Part shown: positions 60,649-64,000 of the stretch, piece after piece
Layout: each line of letters begins with the position of its first letter
Position numbering within the stretch: the stretch's first letter is position 1
Assembly: GCF_032598905.1 (NCBI RefSeq)
Contig: NZ_CP122458.1
Coordinates: 186,001-250,000 of the forward strand
Direction: 5' to 3'
From: Streptomyces sp. 11x1
Lineage (GTDB): Bacteria; Actinomycetota; Actinomycetes; Streptomycetales; Streptomycetaceae
DNA: 64,000 nucleotides
The notes under the pieces: generated by a model
Database searches by the model: none
Told to the model about the DNA's origin: nothing
The model's input: only the letters and a program-made list of their open reading frames with translations
Made by a program: the position numbers and the translations under genes

Positions 60649-61593
60649 TCAGGCCCGCTTCTGCTCGGCGTGGGCCTTGGCGTGCGACAGCGTGGCGCGG
60701 CTGTTGGTGGACAGCGCCGTGTGCACGTACGCGCGGGCGTCGGCGACGCCGGCGTCGGGGCCGAGGATGCGCGCGATGTTGTCGGTGTTGAGGGTGACGG
60801 TGTGCTGCGAGGAGGCGGTGGTGCCCTCCTCGGTCTCGGTGAACGTCCACTCGCCGGTGTGCAGGGTCATCAGTGCGGGCAGCGTGACCTGCTTGTAGGC
60901 GATCTTGTGGTGCGGGAAGAGGACCCGGTAGGACTTGGTGGTGTGCACCGAGCCGTCCTTGGCCCGGGTGTCCATCTGAAGTTCCTGCAGGCCGGGGGTG
61001 TCCTCGGTGAGGCGTACGACGGCCACGTGCGGCAGTCGCTCGGCCCACCGGTCGGCCTCGTTGACGAAGTCGTAGACGTCCTTGGCGCTTGCGGCGATGT
61101 GCACCGTGTCGGTGAAGGAGAAGGTCAGCTCCTCGGTGTCGGCGGCGTGCGCACGCTCGACGTTCTCCTTGAGCGCGGCGAGTTCCAAGGTGCTGTTCTT
61201 GTCGACCGCCCGCTCGATCCACAGCAGGTCGTGCGGGTCGTCGCCCAGGGCGCTGTAGTCGTGCAGCAGGCGCACCCGGGAGCGCGCCTCGCCGAGCGGT
61301 TCGATGATCCAGGTGCCGCCCATGTGCTTGACGGGCGGTGCGGGGATCTCCTGGCGGAAGGTGATGGTCAGGCGGTCGGGGTCCAGGGTCCGGCGCGAGG
61401 TCCAGTCCTTGGGCGTGTTGTTGGCGGTGGCCCAGATCCGGATGCGCTCCTGGCCGGCCTGTGTCTCAAGCCGGTCGACGTGGATGGTGGGCGGGAAGAT
61501 CCGCGGCCAGTTGGTCACGTCCGCGAGCAGGTGGTAGACGGCGGCGGCGGGGGCGTCGATGCCGATCTCGTGCTCGACCTCACGTGTGGTCAT
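60649..61593 (-). CDS. Didomain aromatase/cyclase of type II PKS
   Basis: A 314-aa protein made of two SRPBCC/START-like domains: residues about 1-145 begin REVEHEIGIDAPAAAVYHLLA, and residues about 155-305 begin FSFTDTVHIAASAKDVYDFV. Such didomain enzymes dehydrate and aromatise the first ring of ketoreduced decaketides. The WPRIFPPTIHV motif is family-typical. It follows the ketoreductase by 29 bp and precedes the core oxygenase. A second ring cyclase expected for angucyclines is not in the window. Confidence 0.92.
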   Translation of the reverse strand: MTTREVEHEIGIDAPAAAVYHLLADVTNWPRIFPPTIHVDRLETQAGQERIRIWATANNTPKDWTSRRTLDPDRLTITFRQEIPAPPVKHMGGTWIIEPLGEARSRVRLLHDYSALGDDPHDLLWIERAVDKNSTLELAALKENVERAHAADTEELTFSFTDTVHIAASAKDVYDFVNEADRWAERLPHVAVVRLTEDTPGLQELQMDTRAKDGSVHTTKSYRVLFPHHKIAYKQVTLPALMTLHTGEWTFTETEEGTTASSQHTVTLNTDNIARILGPDAGVADARAYVHTALSTNSRATLSHAKAHAEQKRA

Positions 61594-61622
61594 GAGGTTC
61601 TCCTCGAAGAAGGTCGGGTCGG

Positions 61623-62411
61623 TCAGAAGTTGCCCAGGCCGCCGCAGACGTTGAGGGCCTGGGAGGTGATGGAGGCGGCGCCGTCGGAGGCCAGGTAGCC
61701 GACCAGGCCGGCGACCTCCTGGGGCGTGGAGTAGCGGCCGAGCGGGATCTTGGCCTGGAACTTCTCGAGGATGGCGTCCTCGGAGGTGTCGTAGGCGGCG
61801 GCGTAGCCCTGGCGGACCCGCTGGGCCATGGGGGTCTCCACATAGCCGGGGCAGACGGCGTTGACGGTGATGCCGGTGGGGGCGAGCTCGTTGCCGAGGG
61901 CCTTGGTGAAGCCGACGACGCCGTGCTTGGAGGCGGAGTAGGGGGCGCCGAGGACGACGCCCTGCTTGCCGGCGGTGGAGGCGATGTTGATGATGCGGCC
62001 GCGGTTCTTGTGGCGCATGCCGCCGGTGGTCAGTGCCGCGCGGGTCATCCTGAAGACGCTGGTGAGGTTGGTCTCCAGCACGTCCTGCCACAGGTCGTCG
62101 GTGAGGTCGGCGGTCACTCCGCCGCCGGAGCGGCCGGCGTTGTTGACGAGCACGTCGACGGTGTCGAAGCGGTCGACGGCGGCCTGGACGAAGGCGTCGA
62201 CGGAGGCGCTGTCGCGGACGTCGACGACCGTGCCGTCCACCTGAAGGCCCTCGGCCTGGAGGTCCTTGACGGTGGCGGCGACGTTGTCGGCGTTGCGGGC
62301 GCCGATGAAGACGCGGTGGCCGGTCAAGGCGAGCAGGCGTGCCGAGGCCAGGCCGATGCCGCTGGTGGCGCCGGTGACGACGGCGACCTTCGCGGTGCTG
62401 TTGTCGCTCAT
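61623..62411 (-). CDS. Type II PKS C9 ketoreductase (ActIII-like)
   Basis: A 262-aa short-chain dehydrogenase. The NADPH motif is TGATSGIG (13-20), NNAG follows at 90-93, and the catalytic Ser145, Tyr158 and Lys162 are in place (IASTAG, YSASK). ActIII-type enzymes reduce the C9 ketone of the nascent polyketide. The position between ACP and aromatase is standard for angucycline clusters. Confidence 0.95.
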   Translation of the reverse strand: MSDNSTAKVAVVTGATSGIGLASARLLALTGHRVFIGARNADNVAATVKDLQAEGLQVDGTVVDVRDSASVDAFVQAAVDRFDTVDVLVNNAGRSGGGVTADLTDDLWQDVLETNLTSVFRMTRAALTTGGMRHKNRGRIINIASTAGKQGVVLGAPYSASKHGVVGFTKALGNELAPTGITVNAVCPGYVETPMAQRVRQGYAAAYDTSEDAILEKFQAKIPLGRYSTPQEVAGLVGYLASDGAASITSQALNVCGGLGNF

Positions 62412-62427
62412 GTCGCGGGGGCTCCTT

Positions 62428-62697
62428 TCAGGCGGCCTGGGCGGGCGCGAGCTGGGCGTTGACGACGTCGATGAAGGCGCGCGGGGTGTTGGCCTCGCCG
62501 ACGGCCTCCTCGTCCAGGCAGATGCCGTACTCGCGTTCGATGAGGCTGCCGGTCTCCAGCAGGGCCAGGGACTCGTAGCCGATCACCTCGAACTCGGTGT
62601 CGAGGATGTCGGCGTCCAGGTCGACGCCCTCGGCGACCCCGGCGGCCTCCCGCAGGGTGCGCTTGAGGTCGGCGAGGGTGAAGAGCTTGGCGGTCAT
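62428..62697 (-). CDS. Acyl carrier protein of type II PKS
   Basis: An 89-aa carrier. The phosphopantetheine attachment site is Ser43 in IGYESLALLE (most relatives read GYDSLALLE). It has the acidic helix II surface expected. The start ATG at 62697 follows AAAGGACG. It lies between chain length factor and ketoreductase genes as usual. Confidence 0.95.
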   Translation of the reverse strand: MTAKLFTLADLKRTLREAAGVAEGVDLDADILDTEFEVIGYESLALLETGSLIEREYGICLDEEAVGEANTPRAFIDVVNAQLAPAQAA

Positions 62698-62747
62698 GGG
62701 TTTGCGTCCTTTCGTCGAAAGGGGGGCGTGGGTGGGTGTCCGGTGGG

Positions 62748-63962
62748 TCAGGCGGGGCGGCGCAGGACCATGGCGGAGTTGAAGCCGCCGTTGCCGCGGG
62801 CCAGGACCAGGGCGGCCCTCACCTCGGCCGGGCGGGGCCGGCCGAGCACGAGGTCGAGCCCGTAGTCCGTGCACGGGTCGCTGTGCACCGTGGGCGGGAT
62901 GAGTCCGTCCTGCATCGACAGCAGGGCGGCTGCGAGGTCCAGCGGCGCGCCGCCCGAGTACAGGCGGCCGGTCATCGTCTTGGGCACGGTCACGGGCACG
63001 CCGCGCTGTCCGAACACGTCGTTGAGGGCGCGGGCCTCGGTCAGGTCGCCGGCCGCGTCGCCGGCGCCGTCGGCGAAGACCACGTCGACGTCGCCCGGGT
63101 CGGCGCCGGCGTCGGCGAGGGCGATCTCGACGGCCTTGCGCAGGGCGGGCGGGCGTCCGCTGCCGGGCCGGGGGTCGATCGTGGCGCCGTAGCCGGCGAT
63201 CTCGCCGTAGATTTTCGCGCCCCGCGCGCGGGCGCTGTGGGCGTCCTCGGTGATGAGGATGGCGCCGCCCTCACCGGGCACGTAGCCGCGGGCGTCGCGG
63301 TCGAAGGGCAGGTAGGCGCGGGCGGGTTCGTCGCTGGTGGAGAGTTTGCCGGTGGTCAGCTGTGCCACCCAGCCCCAGGGGCACAGGGAGGCGTCGAGGG
63401 CTCCGGTGACGATCAGGGGGGTGCCCTTGCGGATCTGCCGGCGGGCCTGCGCGACGGCGTCCAGGCCGCCGGCGCCCTCGCTGACGACGACCCCGGCGGG
63501 GCCCTTCATGCCGTTGCGTATGGAGATCTGGCCGCTGTTGACGGCGTAGAACCAGGCGAAGGACTGGTAGGCGGAGACGTACTGGCTGCCCCGGCTCCAC
63601 AGGTTCTGCAGTTCGCCCTGGCCGAACTCGAAGCCGCCGGCGGCGGAGGCCGTGATGACGCCCATGTCGAACTCGGCGAACGCCTCGGGGTCGGCCCCGG
63701 CGTCCTTCAGCGCCCAGTCGGTGGCCACCAGGGCCAGCCGGGTGACCCGGTCGGTCTGCGGCAGCAGCCGGCTGGGCAGATGGTTCTCGGCCACGAAGGC
63801 GGGGATCTCGCCCGCCAGCCGGCTGGGGTAGTTCGAGGGGTCGAAGCGGGTCACCCGGCCCAGTCCGTGCTTGCCGGACAGCGTGGCCGCCCAGTAGTCC
63901 TGCACTCCCAGGCCGTTGGGCGCGGCGACGCCCAGGCCGGTCACCACCACGGAGGTGGTCAT
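62748..63962 (-). CDS. Chain length factor (KS-beta) of type II PKS
   Basis: A 404-aa ketosynthase-like partner. VVVTGLGVAAPNGLGVQDYW opens the fold, and the position of the KS nucleophile reads VVSEGAGGLDAV, with Gly163 where ketosynthases have Cys and many chain length factors have Gln. FGQGELQNLWSRG and QYVSAYQSFAWFYAVNSGQ are conserved. It overlaps the KS-alpha stop by four bases (ATGA), so the two are coupled. Confidence 0.95.
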   Translation of the reverse strand: MTTSVVVTGLGVAAPNGLGVQDYWAATLSGKHGLGRVTRFDPSNYPSRLAGEIPAFVAENHLPSRLLPQTDRVTRLALVATDWALKDAGADPEAFAEFDMGVITASAAGGFEFGQGELQNLWSRGSQYVSAYQSFAWFYAVNSGQISIRNGMKGPAGVVVSEGAGGLDAVAQARRQIRKGTPLIVTGALDASLCPWGWVAQLTTGKLSTSDEPARAYLPFDRDARGYVPGEGGAILITEDAHSARARGAKIYGEIAGYGATIDPRPGSGRPPALRKAVEIALADAGADPGDVDVVFADGAGDAAGDLTEARALNDVFGQRGVPVTVPKTMTGRLYSGGAPLDLAAALLSMQDGLIPPTVHSDPCTDYGLDLVLGRPRPAEVRAALVLARGNGGFNSAMVLRRPA

Positions 63963-64000
63963 AGAAGGCTCCTTTCCGGGCTGGCGAGCACCATGGCGCT
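63959..64000 (-). CDS. Ketosynthase KS-alpha of type II PKS, last 13 codons only
   Basis: The window edge cuts this gene. The last codons read SAMVLASPERSLL and a stop at 63961-63959, matching the C-terminal QSAMVL block found in KS-alpha proteins. The stop overlaps the chain length factor ATG. The rest lies beyond 64000. Confidence 0.8.
   Translation of the reverse strand, partial: SAMVLASPERSLL

Overview
High-GC actinobacterial DNA with third-position GC bias, GTG/TTG starts, purine-rich ribosome binding sites and many GTGA/ATGA stop-start overlaps. Gene content (type II PKS, LysR, ECF41 sigma factor, DHA2 exporters, bldA-type TTA codon) points to Streptomyces or a close relative. No rRNA, tRNA or CRISPR array was found.

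Left part (about 1-25.9 kb), mixed chromosomal and accessory genes. At 85-10757 a rightward set encodes an aldehyde dehydrogenase, an amidase, a YtcJ-type amidohydrolase and a complete dipeptide-type ABC importer, consistent with uptake and breakdown of an amide or peptide-like nutrient. At 11.4-15.5 kb lies a scarred stretch: an unknown gene, a frameshifted WD40 remnant, a lipoprotein, an intact WD40 membrane protein and a wrecked IS256-type transposase. At 15.5-20.4 kb a CitE-like lyase and a class III CoA-transferase face a LysR regulator and a CitMHS-type transporter, probably an organic-acid catabolic module. Two secreted alpha/beta hydrolases follow; the second joins a discoidin domain to an enzyme with PETase-like catalytic and disulfide geometry. 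At 23.6-25.7 kb an ECF41 sigma factor sits between two carboxymuconolactone-decarboxylase-like genes, one with a good ECF41-type promoter.

Right part (about 25.9-64 kb, continuing past the window), an aromatic polyketide gene cluster. The minus-strand core at the right edge runs KS-alpha (last codons only), chain length factor, ACP, ketoreductase, didomain aromatase/cyclase and an FAD oxygenase. Four more FAD monooxygenases, an epoxide-hydrolase-like protein, an NmrA-like reductase and two DHA2 exporters are spread through the cluster. A two-part nitrogen-nitrogen pathway is embedded in it. Part one is a CreE/CreD-like pair (40675-42714 and 39257-40678) expected to make nitrite from aspartate. 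Part two is a run of ferredoxin, a 638-aa protein of unknown function, amidase, glutamine-synthetase-like ligase, adenylosuccinate-lyase-like enzyme and GNAT acetyltransferase (46548-53606), the set shared by kinamycin, lomaiviticin, fluostatin and fosfazinomycin clusters that makes a hydrazine unit carried on glutamate. An O-methyltransferase-like gene (55857-56942) fits AlpH, the SAM-independent enzyme that joins glutamylhydrazine to the kinamycin polyketide. A C26 gamma-glutamyl hydrolase (29418-30101) is a candidate for removing the glutamyl carrier. The likely product is a diazo- or hydrazine-derived benzofluorene/angucycline of the kinamycin-fluostatin type.

Regulation and mobility. An OmpR-type regulator without the phospho-acceptor Asp lies at 45632-46414. 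A 13-bp sequence, AGTCCGGCTCAAG, recurs 63-87 bp upstream of three cluster genes including this regulator. Two IS200/IS605-type units interrupt the cluster: a lone TnpB, and a TnpA/TnpB pair inserted between the CreE-like gene and a truncated MFS gene.
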